DNA of 64,000 bases from positions 19,334,341 through 19,398,340 of the forward strand of contig CM055100.1 of NCBI GenBank assembly GCA_029204225.1. The letters are read 5' to 3'. Both the position numbers and the translations under genes were made by a program. Source of the DNA: Diphasiastrum complanatum. Taxonomy: Eukaryota > Streptophyta > Lycopodiopsida > Lycopodiales > Lycopodiaceae. Shown here in pieces: positions 54,801 to 64,000 of the stretch. A model generated the notes under the pieces. The model had not been told where the DNA came from. It worked only from the letters and a program-made list of their open reading frames with translations, and searched no databases. Every line of letters begins with the position of its first letter. Within the stretch, counting starts at the first letter, position 1.

Positions 54801-57418
54801 TCCTCATCTAAAGTGAGATTGCCTTGCTTCACTTCTTGTTCCTTTTTCCTTTTAAAACACTCACTAGTGTACTTTTGTGCCACAAGAAAAACACTTTAGC
54901 TTTGACTTATCTTTCTTCTTACCATCAAAAGAAGAAGTCTCACCATGATCCAAGTCACCTTTCTGTCTTTGTCTTTGAATTTTCCCTTTAAGAAGTGTGC
55001 CTCTTTTCCTCCTCCACGAGTAGAAGTGCCTCCACCTTTTGCTTGTAACCTATGCTCTTCAACCACCAAGACCTCTTGCAAGTCTTCAACACTTGGCAAA
55101 GTTTTTTGAATGACAAAGCTTTGTACAAGATTAGCATGATCATTCAACAACCCATTAAGCATAACTTGAACAAGTTTTACGTCCTTAATGCTTTCATCTA
55201 TGCATGCTAGGCCTCAACTCTTAGATCAACAAAAACTTATATGCAAAAAATCGACAATCTTGCTCATCCACAAAAGGGGGCTATCTCAGCCACAAAGGAA
55301 AGTTTTTCATCCACAAGGGGAGCTATGCTCATCCACAAGGGAGATTAGAACTAGAAACAAGAATGTTTGCTTGAATGTACTCAACCTCTCCAACAAATAA
55401 AGAGTTTCTTTTGATGAATGACATAAGATATGATTGATCTAATTTTCTGAACTCCAATTAGCCTAAAACGCCTTTGGATCCTCAAGATCCCACTCATATC
55501 AAAGTGTTTATAGAGATTTGATTAAAACAAATGCACAAAAGCATGCTAGAATTAAGGTCACTCTCAAATCTCTACCAAAATAGTGAACTTATTATTTTTG
55601 GCTGCCAACCAGCTCTAACACCATTTGAAATTTTCAGATCCAAAGATGATCCAAAATGTTAGATCTAAGGCTTGAATGAATGGACCAACAACCAATTATA
55701 TATGTTTGACAAAACATCCACTGGTTTTCTAGGTTGATCAATAACACTTACAGAATGGAAATAGAAGCAAAAAATAATAAAAACCTGCTCAAATCTGATG
55801 ATAAGTCTTTGTTTACAGTCCGTACAACAGCAAAATCACATTCAATTCATCACCTATAAGCACATCAATCAAGTACACTACACAATTCTTACACCAATGT
55901 AGAAGAAAGCCAGAAAATAACAATATTTTAATCTACCACACATGTATGAAAGGTCTGATTTGAAATATTTACAAACTAGGCTTCAATTTGAACCCAAAAC
56001 AAACAAGTAGTATGTTGACAATTTTTCACATGCTTCACATTTGCTTAGGAGGGAATTGGGGTCAAGTGGATGCTTGAGGTGGAGGGACATGTGAACTGAA
56101 AGAGTGAGAACCTCTATTTCTCACTTTTTACTATGCAACTTTGATTGGGAGGAGACTTTGTAGCAGTGCCCTTTGGTGTGTATTTGTGACAGGATCTTAT
56201 TATGTAGTAAATATGTACTATCGAGAGGATTCGATAAAGTGAATATTTATGCATACCTTTTGTTGGCTTTGGTTTGTGATAAAAATGAAACCTGGTAAAC
56301 AAATCCATGCAACAAACTATCCTAACTGTTATAAAACAATTTTGAAACTCTTCCATCTATCTTAAGAACTACTGCTTGAGCTACTGTATTTGAATGATCT
56401 AGAAGCGTAAGGAAGGGGCAAATTAGGAGCATCTAGTCCATTTCTGCACAACAAAAAATCTCCAAACTCCATGTAGAAGTTTTGTTCATAGAGACTATTT
56501 GAGATTCCTTATCAGCATAATCATGACCTGTGAGTTAAAAGTCCCAGCCCATTAGTTTGGTAGAGTCATTGCAGGGAGTAATGAGGTGAGTTTTCATGGT
56601 TCATCAGAGGAACGGTATCTTGATCTAAGATCAGCACCAGAGACTGACTGGGCTAGTGAAGACATAAGCTATCTTAACAAACTCCTCTAGATACCACCTA
56701 CTTAAATCTTTGTATAATTCGAGTTATTGTTTTACAATTTCTGTAGTTGTTTCTAGAGACAATTTGCAAGAGTCATTTCCTAATTTAACCCTTTTGATGT
56801 CAATTTCTAGTCCTACAAAGGTGTGATGTTCGTTCCCAATTTTACTGGTTTGCATTGCATCATTCTAAGCTGTGAGTAGCTTTTTATCTTTGTTCACCAA
56901 ATGTGGGGATTTGCTTTTGCTAGTTGCTTGTGATCTAAAAGTGGGAGGTGGGAAAATGATTCTACTTCGCAGATGCTTAGGGCCAAAAGGCGTGCTGCTG
57001 CTCTTCCTGTACGGCCAGGGATATTTCTGGATACAGTTACAAAGGTTACTTTGCCATTTAATCATTTTCTAAGATGCTTGAAGAAACTGGTGTGTTTTTG
57101 TTATAGTCAACAGGGCATTTGGTGACTTGTAACTTGCATGGCTAGGTATTGGCTGGCATGTACAAGGTGGGTGCATCTGGAGTGACTGTACAACATCTTG
57201 AATGGGTAATAAAAGAAAATGTTCATACTAGTGGGAAAGATCCATTGTGGCATGCTTACGAAGTCCTTATGAAGAGTTTGTCATTAATTGTTATGGAAAT
57301 GCTCATCGGTTGAGTCAGTTTCAAGATAGCCATGCTACAGTTACTCATTTTTAAGCATCAATTGTTGCAGGTTCACAAAGAAACTCTGAAAATTTTGCAA
57401 GAAATTGCTTTTGTATGA
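33849..57418 (+). CDS. Probable chloroplast-targeted conserved plant protein, nine exons, TE-swollen introns
   Basis: Exons by frame and GT/AG signals: 33849-34259, 34396-34554, 45893-45961, 46167-46337, 46517-46663, 52457-52627, 56973-57044, 57146-57262, 57371-57418. All lengths are multiples of three, so every intron is phase 0; total 1,365 nt, 454 residues plus TGA. The first ~70 residues are Ser/Ala-rich with few acids, as in plastid transit peptides. The mature part reads MNIQVRVAEVDAKDIEWDHE, GQRLEKLDGSFLMALDWMM, GTESGGKLLIPGANLNEIAN, LVLIREEARSMMGGGLLDD and LHHAYE-like end DPLWHAYEVHKETLKILQEI. I recall a conserved plant family of unknown function with this pattern (possibly At1g63610-like; low certainty). 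No stop or frame break was found despite about 22 kb of intron. The eighth donor (GTCCTT at 57263) is weak; without it the frame would end at 57313. Confidence 0.8.
34555..35399. other. Start of 11.3-kb intron 2, no element named
   Basis: AT-rich intron sequence with a short GAAA repeat at 34995-35012. No coding similarity seen. Confidence 0.35.
35400..35940 (-). pseudogene. 3' end of a non-LTR retrotransposon (zinc-finger tail)
   Basis: The minus strand reads HEDRICQICSLGEVETKEHV then IFRCE, preceded by QIGISSHQLVIDTGGF. This is the pattern of the C-terminal cysteine/histidine motif of many LINE reverse transcriptases (C-x2-C...E-x-EH-x4-C). Frame changes are present. The RT itself was not found nearby. 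Confidence 0.4.
36037..36449 (-). repeat. Copia-type LTR, minus strand, with adjoining polypurine tract
   Basis: On the minus strand it starts TGTTAGAGTTAATG and ends TTTTCTAACA (inverted ends TGTTAGA/TCTAACA). It is immediately preceded on that strand by GTAAGGGGGAG (36450-36460), the classic copia polypurine tract. It is therefore a 3' LTR; the interior is reduced to a few hundred bases of non-recognisable sequence (36461-36830) and no second LTR was found. Confidence 0.75.
37105..37186. repeat. Three diverged ~27-bp tandem units
   Basis: Units built on GATCAATCAGCAATGATCCAG are repeated three times with substitutions. Confidence 0.5.
37230..37760 (-). pseudogene. Possible LINE ORF1-like fragment
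   Basis: In shifting minus-strand frames a plausible ORF1-like run is visible: WADVLKG, SSSFISATFTEGHL, QKALNVRVHGIPDSQNAIGE and AKIFLEDNLQHHSK. The NVRVHGIP block resembles the fold seen in L1-type ORF1 proteins. The evidence is weak and no RT is attached. Confidence 0.25.
37895..38361 (+). repeat. Left copy of 467/496-bp duplicated target flanking the LTR element
   Basis: This segment, beginning CCCCGGTGCACGAGG and ending CTTGATTCTGTA, is repeated at 43077-43572 on the other side of the LTR element. It differs by a few substitutions, one single-base deletion and a 28-bp deletion (after 38070) bounded by TTC on both sides. The right copy continues into unique sequence. Confidence 0.9.
38360..39567 (+). 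repeat. 5' LTR, 5'-truncated
   Basis: It ends GCGCTACA and starts at TACCTTTACAAGC. It includes clustered GGCGCC near the start and a run of about 20 G at 38665-38684, a site where the three LTR copies differ in length. Confidence 0.9.
39570..39582 (+). other. Primer binding site (initiator Met tRNA)
   Basis: TGGTATCAGAGCC, two bases after the LTR end; it is complementary to the 3' end of plant initiator methionine tRNA. Confidence 0.9.
39655..40050 (+). repeat. Five-fold reiterated motif in the leader of the LTR element
   Basis: A word like AGGTGCTGCC, 10-20 bases, then GTGTAAGCACGG occurs at about 39655, 39730, 39811, 39903 and 40018, drifting along the series. Spacing is 75-115 bp. It follows the PBS directly, where packaging or dimerisation signals lie in LTR element RNAs. 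Confidence 0.6.
41931..43076 (+). repeat. 3' LTR, complete
   Basis: It starts TGTTGTAAAGCTACC just after the polypurine tract and ends GCGCTACA. It carries one copy of the CCAGCGGTATGC unit where the other two LTRs carry two. Confidence 0.92.
43077..43572 (+). repeat. Right copy of duplicated target
   Basis: 496 bp matching 37895-38361; it retains the 28 bp (CACATGGTTTGTGACC within it) deleted from the left copy and continues uninterrupted into TTCCTCTAATC, so it is the side joined to the original locus. Confidence 0.9.
43480..43900 (-). pseudogene. Fragment of an unrecognised coiled-coil protein
   Basis: In shifting minus-strand frames: EIIDDETDSGRSAPHREVDK, EIAMLTTENSRLKEEM, VELKAAVDKASTSINQVD and QQRLEEYRIKIDEAKQKQKQ. 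Heptad-like spacing indicates a coiled coil. It covers the LTR element's target site, so the element entered an already decayed gene or transposon ORF. Confidence 0.35.
44601..44912. repeat. Tandem duplication, two units of ~157 bp
   Basis: Units start GCCCCGATGTA at 44601 and again at 44758 and run through CCTAAAACAAGTTTCCCATG to GTACACAGTAGTC. They differ by scattered substitutions and small indels. Confidence 0.85.
44913..45892. other. End of intron 2, nothing recognised
   Basis: T- and C-rich intron sequence ending in a good acceptor (TTTTTTATGCAG) for exon 3. No coding similarity was seen. Confidence 0.4.
47410..48985 (+). mobile_element. Truncated Ty3/gypsy element nested in the hAT
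   Basis: A probable 5' LTR (about 47410-47664, ending TATTACA) is followed by a PBS TGGTATCAAAGCC (47666-47678). After only about 320 bp, pol begins directly at the end of RT/RNase H, so gag, protease and most of RT are deleted. The element stops abruptly at about 48985, inside the integrase HHCC domain, where hAT sequence resumes. No 3' LTR. The left boundary is approximate. Confidence 0.7.
47995..48985 (+). pseudogene. Gypsy RNase H and integrase zinc domain
   Basis: The frame is open for 317 codons: FDALKTALATAPVLKVVDP, ETGASDFAVGAVLTQGGRPV, YEKELFSIVHALKTWRHYLY, TDHESLRYLCNQPELRGRKA, YRRGKFNTVADALSRMP. These are the classic gypsy RNase H blocks. A variable acidic linker and HDNPSAGHPAYRRPM with MKNDVQQYVTSCQ then mark the HHCC domain, which lacks its second cysteine partner because of truncation. 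The good preservation indicates a late arrival compared with the elements at 3-15 kb. Confidence 0.9.
53411..53492 (-). repeat. Stray terminus of the same hAT family
   Basis: The run GGGAACCCCTAATGGGAAAT, then CCCGGATCATGTTCCGGAA, matches the left end of the 46782 hAT element read in the opposite direction (which has CCCTAATGG and GATCCGGAACG). A short related patch lies at 52876-52937. Confidence 0.5.
53914..55200 (-). pseudogene. Antisense copia remnant in intron 6
   Basis: The minus strand carries Gag (LVQVMLNGLLNDHANLVQSF, then IQKTLPSVEDLQEVLVVEEH), a decayed zinc knuckle, a protease-side block MTRHKEYFSSLMSYESERKV, and an integrase piece (YLTFIDDFSRYTWF, MENQFNTRIKCLDSNNGGEY). It is the same family as the plus-strand remnant at 3100-5540, to which the Gag and protease blocks match closely. 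Frames change repeatedly and RT is absent. Confidence 0.8.
55201..56972. other. Rest of intron 6, no gene seen
   Basis: AT-rich sequence, partly likely copia leader (CAGCTCTAACACCATTTGA at about 55610 resembles the reverse of a PBS region). Ends in the acceptor before exon 7 at 56973. Confidence 0.3.
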
Positions 57419-59166
57419 TTGTCACTGGAGGGATGCAAGCTTGATTGACCTTCCAGCAGAGAGCTGCTGTCTGAGATTACCTGGTAGATCACAAGCCGTC
57501 ACTATCACAAGTAGCTTGAACGGATCTTATCAAAATTTTAGTGGTTGTACGCTTTGAAAACTTCACCTATGCTACTTTAGCTTGTTCTGGACAACCATAT
57601 AGCACAGAAGGTGCACAGAAGATGAATTATCTATCACAAGAAGGTTTGTTATAGAACTTGCATTTTGTTGTAGTTGATTTTCTTCTGATTCACATGCCAC
57701 GGGATTTGCTAATTATGTGGATATTGAGGTTTCTCAGGAGTCTTATACTCTGGTGTTTCCATGGGAGAGAGTCATTCAAAATCTTTATCCTTCACTTGCA
57801 AACACAGCTGTGGACATTGATGTTTGCTGATTGTGACTTTTTATGTTGGAGAATACTACATCTGCCAACAAACATACATGAACTTATACAGGCATATACT
57901 GAATAAAGGATTATTAATTAATTTTGCTGGATGACTCAACCATCAAGTGACTATTGGAGGACGTCAAGGTGAAATATTTTGTTTTCACAAATACCACAAT
58001 GATTTGTAAGTATATATATGCACATGCAATCCACTATAATAATATGGGACTCCCATGTCATGCTCACAAGAAAGGCAGGACATTTACCAACGTAAAATCT
58101 TTCATGATGTTGTTATGGGTGAAGAGACTGCTTGAGTTCACTTCATCCATTTTTAAGAAAGATTTGCTCTGGTTAGTACCATAAATTTGTGCATGTGTCC
58201 TGAACCTACTCTAAGGCATTGACATCAATAGGAATGTCAGCATTTAGTCCATGCTATTCATAATGAAGTTGATTGCACATCTCCTTTGTTATGTTGGGTG
58301 GCATAACATCAATATACTTGTTAGTCTTGTGTAACAATATGGTGGCCTAAAATCTGATGATACTGACATCTAATCTGCTAAAATGCACCCACATGATTGT
58401 GTGCATGAGTTTACAAACAGCTTGGTTACTATGTTTCGAAGTGTTTTTTTTCTGCAATCAGGAGCTTGATAAATGAGAATATCCCTCAAGGTGCAAAGAT
58501 TATCAATGGTTAAAATTTTGCCCCTCACTTTGAGCCAAGATAATGTTTAGAAAAATATGGAGTATGCAAGCCTGACAATTCCAATGATCAGGACAATTAC
58601 TTTGGTATAGTGTGTAGCTAGGCAGATCACTTAGTTGTGTATAGACAGATTACCAGATGGTCATACAGTGGACATATTAGTCATCACATGAATTAAGGCA
58701 TGTTTTTGATGAAACCAATGATTTGATCTCAATAGTGTCATTGGAGGATTTCATAATTAACATGTAGACACAGAATAATCCACGGTTGAAGTCTTCTCCC
58801 TCTTTATAGTCAAGTCACGAGGCAGGTTCATATATTGTGTATAGCTGATCAGATGACCTAGTTAGTAACTATACACAGATTAGCAGATGGTTGTTGATAT
58901 TTGACATGATGCCAATGCAGAGCTTAAGGGCCATTGTGACATTTAGTCAAAACTAGTGACATCTTGCTATCATGAGGCAATCTTAGTCGTGCTAATGAAG
59001 CATTTTATTATGAACAAGAGATGGTCATGACATCATAGAGACGCTATTAGTATCTAGGTTATGTTGGAGACGTTTCGAAAGAATATCTCATTGTATTAGA
59101 AGAGATTTTTTTGAACTATAAATATGTGGCCTCAAAACATTGAACCTTGTGCAGGTTGTAATACAC
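57419..59166. other. 3' flank of the plastid-protein gene, no gene seen
   Basis: No frame resembles a known protein. Probable 3' UTR occupies the first few hundred bases; no polyadenylation signal was chosen. Confidence 0.35.
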
Positions 59167-59378
59167 ATAACACCATCTTCTAATTATGAAAAGATGGTCT
59201 TGAGAAAGTGCTTGTTAGGCACTCAAATTTTGCAGCCCTCGTAATTACCAATAAGGAACTTGGTAAACTCATATATCATCATCTTCTCATTATTATTAAA
59301 AGATGGCCTAGAGAAAGTGCTTGTTAGCTACTCAAATTTTGCAGCATTCCTAATTACTAATAATGAGATTGGTAAACT
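59167..59378. repeat. Tandem duplication, two units of ~108 bp
   Basis: CACCATCTTCTAATTATG...AAAGATGGTC...GAGAAAGTGCTTGTTAG...CTCAAATTTTGCAGC occurs twice in direct order, starting near 59169 and 59277, with about 15% difference. Confidence 0.8.
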
Positions 59379-59770
59379 TAAAGTATAATGGATGGAGGTT
59401 TGAAGCCAGGCTCATTTGATAAGATTGTCTTGATATAAGGGTTTGGATTATTTCAACATTGTACTTCAAAGGGGAAAATAACGTTAAAAGCTAGCAATTG
59501 GTTTGTCTACTTTTACAAGTAAATTTGTGTTTTTGCTTAAGTGCAAAAATTCTAACTATATTGGCATGTAAGTGTCCTCTAGGCTCATTGCTTGTTTGTA
59601 TGTCTCAGTACTAGTTTGCAATATTGTTCTTAGCGGTTTTGGATTAGCACATTGATTGGACCTGTTAAAACATATTCTTTTCGTGCTTTATCTATGGTAG
59701 CAATTTGTATCACGTGTGTAACTTGAAATAATGAAGTCCTCAAATTGCATATGAATGGAAAGCATTTGGG

Positions 59771-59773
<3 letters not shown>

Positions 59774-59844
<71 letters not shown>
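59774..59844. repeat. (GA)n microsatellite
   Basis: About 35 perfect GA units. The serine-leucine open frames seen on the minus strand here are artefacts of the repeat. Confidence 0.95.
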
Positions 59845-59847
<3 letters not shown>

Positions 59848-60555
59848 TGACAAACAAAAAATGGATAATACTCCAAAAATAAGACACACACACATTTCAT
59901 CTTTCAATTTCTAGTATTTAAACGTCAATATTTGGCATTACTTTGGAAATGTGTCTTTATCTATTACAAGACAATCTTGCTTTTATGATGTAAGGCACAA
60001 TATTTTCTTGATGCTCTACACCTTCACTCCTTGAGCCTTGCAAGTTCCTTGACACCAACAACATTAGAAACACTTCCATTCACACTTGAAACAACAACCT
60101 TGACATTAACATCAAATCCAATCTCCATGGATTTGAGATTTGGATGCTCCAATCTCTCCTCTTGAGAAAGAAGCTCTCCTTTGGTTTCCATCACATCCAA
60201 ATTGTGATTAGATCTCGTACAAAGATCAGGTTTGTAAAGCCTACCATCTTTAATGTCTTTGGCAATGACATTGCAAAGGAGGTGGAGCTTCAACATGTTT
60301 TCTTCAAGGGAGTGTATGACTAATATCTTCACCAAAGCATTGAAAAAAGACTTGCTTATGAAGCGAACCTCACTTGGAGTTCTATCTAAATCTATGCTAA
60401 AACTAGTTGAAGAGGAAGTGTGAAAAATTGTCAACTAGTTTAGGCCAACATGAAATCTCAACTTAGAGATAGGTTTATATTTGTCAATATAGGCCTAAAT
60501 AATGTTTGTACTATTTTTGGCAAGTAGATAAATGGGATGAGGTCGAGTTTGGACC

Positions 60556-60560
<5 letters not shown>

Positions 60561-60594
<34 letters not shown>
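60561..60594. repeat. (TC)n microsatellite
   Basis: About 17 perfect TC units. Confidence 0.95.
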
Positions 60595-60598
<4 letters not shown>

Positions 60599-62490
60599 GA
60601 CAATAGTGTTCATTGTTATGTGTCAACATGTGATTCAATTGATGAAGGGTTATCTGCTCTAACAATTTTATACATCACACAAATTTAAGTCCACAATATC
60701 TACAAGCAAAGAAAAGATTATGATAGCCTTAATATCAAATCTCATCTTTGAAATGATATATTTATAAATAAGCACATACCATGGGTATCCTACAAACCAT
60801 AACCAGATTATAATGGGAATGTTTTTTTAACTACATACCTTGCTACTTAGAAAATATACCATCGTCACTACACGCATTTGTTACATCGAGGTATTTCATA
60901 AGTTGTGGAGGCATACCATGGGCTAACTCTTATGTAAATCACGTGTCTTTGTACATAATAAAATAGCACTAAGTCATTTTAAATCTGCAAACATAAATGC
61001 TGTATTATGTCTAGCATTCAAAGAAAGACTTGTACATGTTCTCCATAATCTCCTTTAGTGTGCAAATTGTTCAAGCTTTACAATTACAAGACTTTAATGG
61101 AGAACAAGTGGTAGACTGGCAAATCAGCTACAAGTGTCTGCTTTCAAAAATGGAAGTTGAATATCCCTTTCCCTTTCTGATCCAAATTTCTATTCAGTTT
61201 AATAATGACACCACGATTCTTATTCTTTTTGTTACTTGCATATATATCTCATTCCATTTATCTTTCCTCTTGAAAACTGGCATATGGACAATGTACTAAA
61301 GATTGAGTTTGTAATGTTGCTTTTAAAATGCACGTGGACAGTAAGTGAAGATTATCCATAATGCTGTTGCACTCTTACCTATCTAAGATTGTGACATGAG
61401 GCATGGGAGTCACCATAGAAGTTTGTCGTTCTTTGAGTAGCAGAGAAGTCAGCCAGATGGTCGACTACAGATTATGGCGAGCTTCACAATAGCGAATGTA
61501 GAGGTGTGATCTCTTATTGACCCTCTCTCATATATAGCTCATGATGATCATGTGTGGTATCCACTTGTTTCAAATTGTTCTACATCAACAGGAGTTTGAT
61601 CTTAACCTATGAGCACCATGTAGACAAAGTGTACTATTGTAAAGACTCAGCCATGCAAGCCTGTGTCTTTCTCAATCCATGTGGTAATAATGCTCATCTG
61701 GGGTGCATACAAACCTCCTGTGTAAACGGATGGAGCTTGATATCATAGAAATTTGTGTTTTTTGGGTGGAAAAACATGTTGTGTATCTTCTGGCAGATTT
61801 TTGTGCTAAGTTGCTATACATAACCAGAAAGAGGATCATAAGACAAAGGATCGTTCAGCCCAAAAAAGAGTATATTGCAGGATTCCAAAACTAAGCAACA
61901 TTGGCACAAGAAGGCAAGATCCTGATTTGAAATCTTTGTTGTTTTAATCTCCCATATGAAATGTGCACAAATTCATAAAATTTGAAGGTTATGAAGCTAA
62001 ACGCAAGAAAATTAGCATTGTCACGTATGCACATAATATTCCAACCCCAAATCCTCATTATGAACTTCTTAGTGAGTGTAAAACACCATGGACATAGCAA
62101 AACACTATACAATGGAAGATGAGATACGGGAATCTCAAGTCACAAACACACTTCAAGACTCTGAGAAGAGGGAAAAAAACAATTTGCAGCATTCAAAACA
62201 GATTGGGAAACTAGCTGCAAGAAGTCAGAATACTATGTAAACAGTTTTATTAGTTTGCTAAGCGTATGAACCCAAATACAGGAACAAATGCACCATCACA
62301 TATGCACAAGACAGCCCAACATAGAAAGACACTTTAAAAGACAAGATTTAAAAACGAAAACAAGACATAGAAATCTCAGATAACAAAAGCATTCAAAGAA
62401 ATCAGTGTTCTGGTTTCTCTCAGCCTGATAATCTTGTTTAAATCTAAAACTTGCCCAAAATATCTTGACATAAAAGAATGTGACCTACTG
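60595..62490. other. No gene seen
   Basis: AT-rich intergenic sequence with only short frames of no recognisable similarity. Confidence 0.4.
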
Positions 62491-62506
62491 TTGTAAGTTT
62501 TTAATG

Positions 62507-62591
62507 CTTCTTGGTTTCCAAGGGGAGGCTCGAACCTGAGACCAAAGAAACTTTGGATGTCAAGCTAACCAACTAAGACAACCCCGTTGGT
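62507..62591 (-). mobile_element. Second copy of the short tRNA-like SINE, 16-bp target duplication
   Basis: Read on the minus strand: GGGGTTGTCTTAGTTGGTTA (A-box), then GGTTCGAGCCTCCCC (B-box), ending GGAAACCAAGAAG. Direct repeats TTGTAAGTTTTTAATG flank it at 62491-62506 and 62592-62607. About 85 bp, closely related to the copy at 32166-32248, with better preserved A and B boxes. Confidence 0.87.
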
Positions 62592-62689
62592 TTGTAAGTT
62601 TTTAATGAAGTGCTCTGAAAGCAAAAGATACAGATTCTTAAATGATCATACCAAACCTGCAACTAAAATTCAGGTGGTAGAAAGAGAAT

Positions 62690-64000
62690 CTATGATGATG
62701 ACTCGGATCTCGAAAACTCTTTTCTCATTTTCTGAGAAAATGGTCGGCAGGCATCTACACTTAAACCAACTGCAGCAGATAGGGCCAGAAATACAGCAGC
62801 ATCCTCGACACAGGTCACATGGCGCATTGCCAACTGCACAAAAGGGCGGCCCTTTTTGCCATCACCAGGTACAGTACAGTTCATAACAAACCCACCAACA
62901 GCAGGTAACCCAAGGTTAAAGGAACAATCACCACTGCTATGAGGGCTCTCCACTGGAGAAATGGCAGGAGAATTGCCTGGACGGAACCTCACCGTATCTA
63001 TTAAAAACTCGCCACCCTTCTTACAGTTGATAACGCATTCAGAGAGCACAATGCCAGTACCAACACCGGCCAGCCCACCACCTCCTACTAGCTGAAATCT
63101 AAGACCAAGTTCTCCCTTTCCGCGTTCTCTCCAAGCCTCCAAACGGCCCCAGGGCTGCCAACTATCAACACTGGACGGATCCGGCCTCAAAATAAGCCAA
63201 GCGCCAGGATTTGAACGACTAACTTTGTCAGAGCCTGTTGAGGGAACGAAAGGGGTCACCATAGACGCTGCGGCGACTGGTGATCCAGACAAATCATGTA
63301 TCATAATCAACCACCCCTTCCTCTCTTTCTTTTCTTTCTCAGAAAAAGGTCCAGCCCAAGAGTTGGCACGAGGAGTTTCTCCTAAGCCAAATCTGAAAGA
63401 AGAAACACAGATTATGAGAGGCCTATAGTACAAAACTTCAGTTGGAAAGATCAAGACCGAGGAAGGGAAAGATTAAAGACACTACGAATGGCAGGGCTAT
63501 AAAGAACTGCCAGTCTCGTAAGCCTGGTAACTAGGAAAACTAGTAAATTGGATATCACTCGCTTAGAATGAAAAAGAACGATAATAATACAAAAGTACAT
63601 TGAGATACAGACAGTTCAGAGGGATCACGAAATTCTGCAGCACAGAACTATCAAAACTAAGTAAAAGGATGTACAAGCCCAGAAACTCCCACAACTCCTT
63701 AAATAAAATTCATTACTACTCAAGAACATGAGAGAACTAATAGAAACATGACCCAACTGCCGAAACTGCTAAACGTATCCCATACCTAGAGCGGCTACTT
63801 CTGTCTCGGCTGAACTTGCAGCTGAAAATAGGCTGCGGCAAGCTCCCTTGAATCTGAAGCACCTGAGGACTCAATGCGGGGTCTTCATCGAACTGAAATA
63901 TGTAGCGAGGATCAGCTTCAACTTTTACATTGAGATGAAGCTCTGCGCAGGGTCCTTCCTTTGATTTCGCTTGGCCTATAGCAGTCCATCCGATGTGAAG
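62690..64000 (-). CDS. DUF1005 family protein (ASG1-like), 3' two exons
   Basis: The exon running off the right edge (64000-63786) reads HLNVKVEADPRYIFQFDEDP, ALSPQVLQIQGSLPQPIFSC and KFSRDRSSRSR; donor GTATGG. After a 393-bp intron with acceptor TTCTTCTTTCAG, the last exon (63392-62690) reads FGLGETPRANSW, KGWLIMIHDLSGSPVAAASM, NPGAWLILRP, PWGRLEAWRERG, then GGFVMNC, RPFVQLAMRHVTCVEDAAVF and LSAAVGLSVDACRPFSQKM, ending RSESSS and TAG. This order is that of the plant-specific DUF1005 family, which includes the Arabidopsis stress gene ASG1; the biochemical role is unknown. The intron is phase 2 and the splice restores SRSRFGLG. No break is visible; the 5' part is outside the window. Confidence 0.9.

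Noticed and set aside
59630-59900. Minus-strand ORFs rich in Ser-Leu
   Set aside because: They are translations of the (GA)n microsatellite.
60024-60434. 136-codon minus-strand ORF beginning MTIFHTSSS
   Set aside because: No recognisable motif, no homologous copy in the window and no splice or promoter context; length alone is not enough.

Overview
The window looks like nuclear DNA of a land plant with a large, transposon-rich genome. Three host genes belong to plant families: an ARO-type armadillo protein, a plastid-targeted conserved protein and a DUF1005 protein. The introns run to 11 kb, and Ty1/copia, Ty3/gypsy, hAT and SINE copies are layered in and around them. A gymnosperm or another TE-swollen lineage fits best, but the sequence alone does not settle it.

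Layout. 1-451: broken 3' end of an ARO-like gene. 452-16500: decayed retroelements (copia 3100-5540, gypsy 5700-9090 with a second RNase H 3' of integrase, copia 11184-11690, internally deleted gypsy 12970-14455 fused to antisense copia). 17039-19045: exon of an unrecognised gene cut by a solo LTR with a perfect 5-bp target duplication. 19414-22902: the most unusual locus. A histone H3-fold gene (CENH3-like) reads into a Ulp1-type cysteine protease on the minus strand, divergent from an unknown ORF, with a CACGTG-rich spacer between them. 22893-32600: two decayed copies of an unrecognised minus-strand gene, one split by a nearly intact copia element (23404-29442), the other hit by a SINE.

33849-57418: an apparently intact nine-exon gene for a probable chloroplast protein of about 454 residues. 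All its introns are phase 0 and three of them are swollen by TEs. Intron 2 holds a non-autonomous LTR element flanked by a ~470-bp target duplication. Intron 5 holds a hAT transposon with a truncated gypsy element inside it. Intron 6 holds antisense copia remains. 57419-62500 is mostly featureless apart from simple repeats, a ~108-bp tandem duplication and a second SINE. 62690-64000: the 3' two exons of a DUF1005 gene on the minus strand.

The host genes show no operon-like relation. Most of the window is explained by repeated TE insertion and decay. Coordinates of exons are read by eye from reading frame and GT/AG signals.
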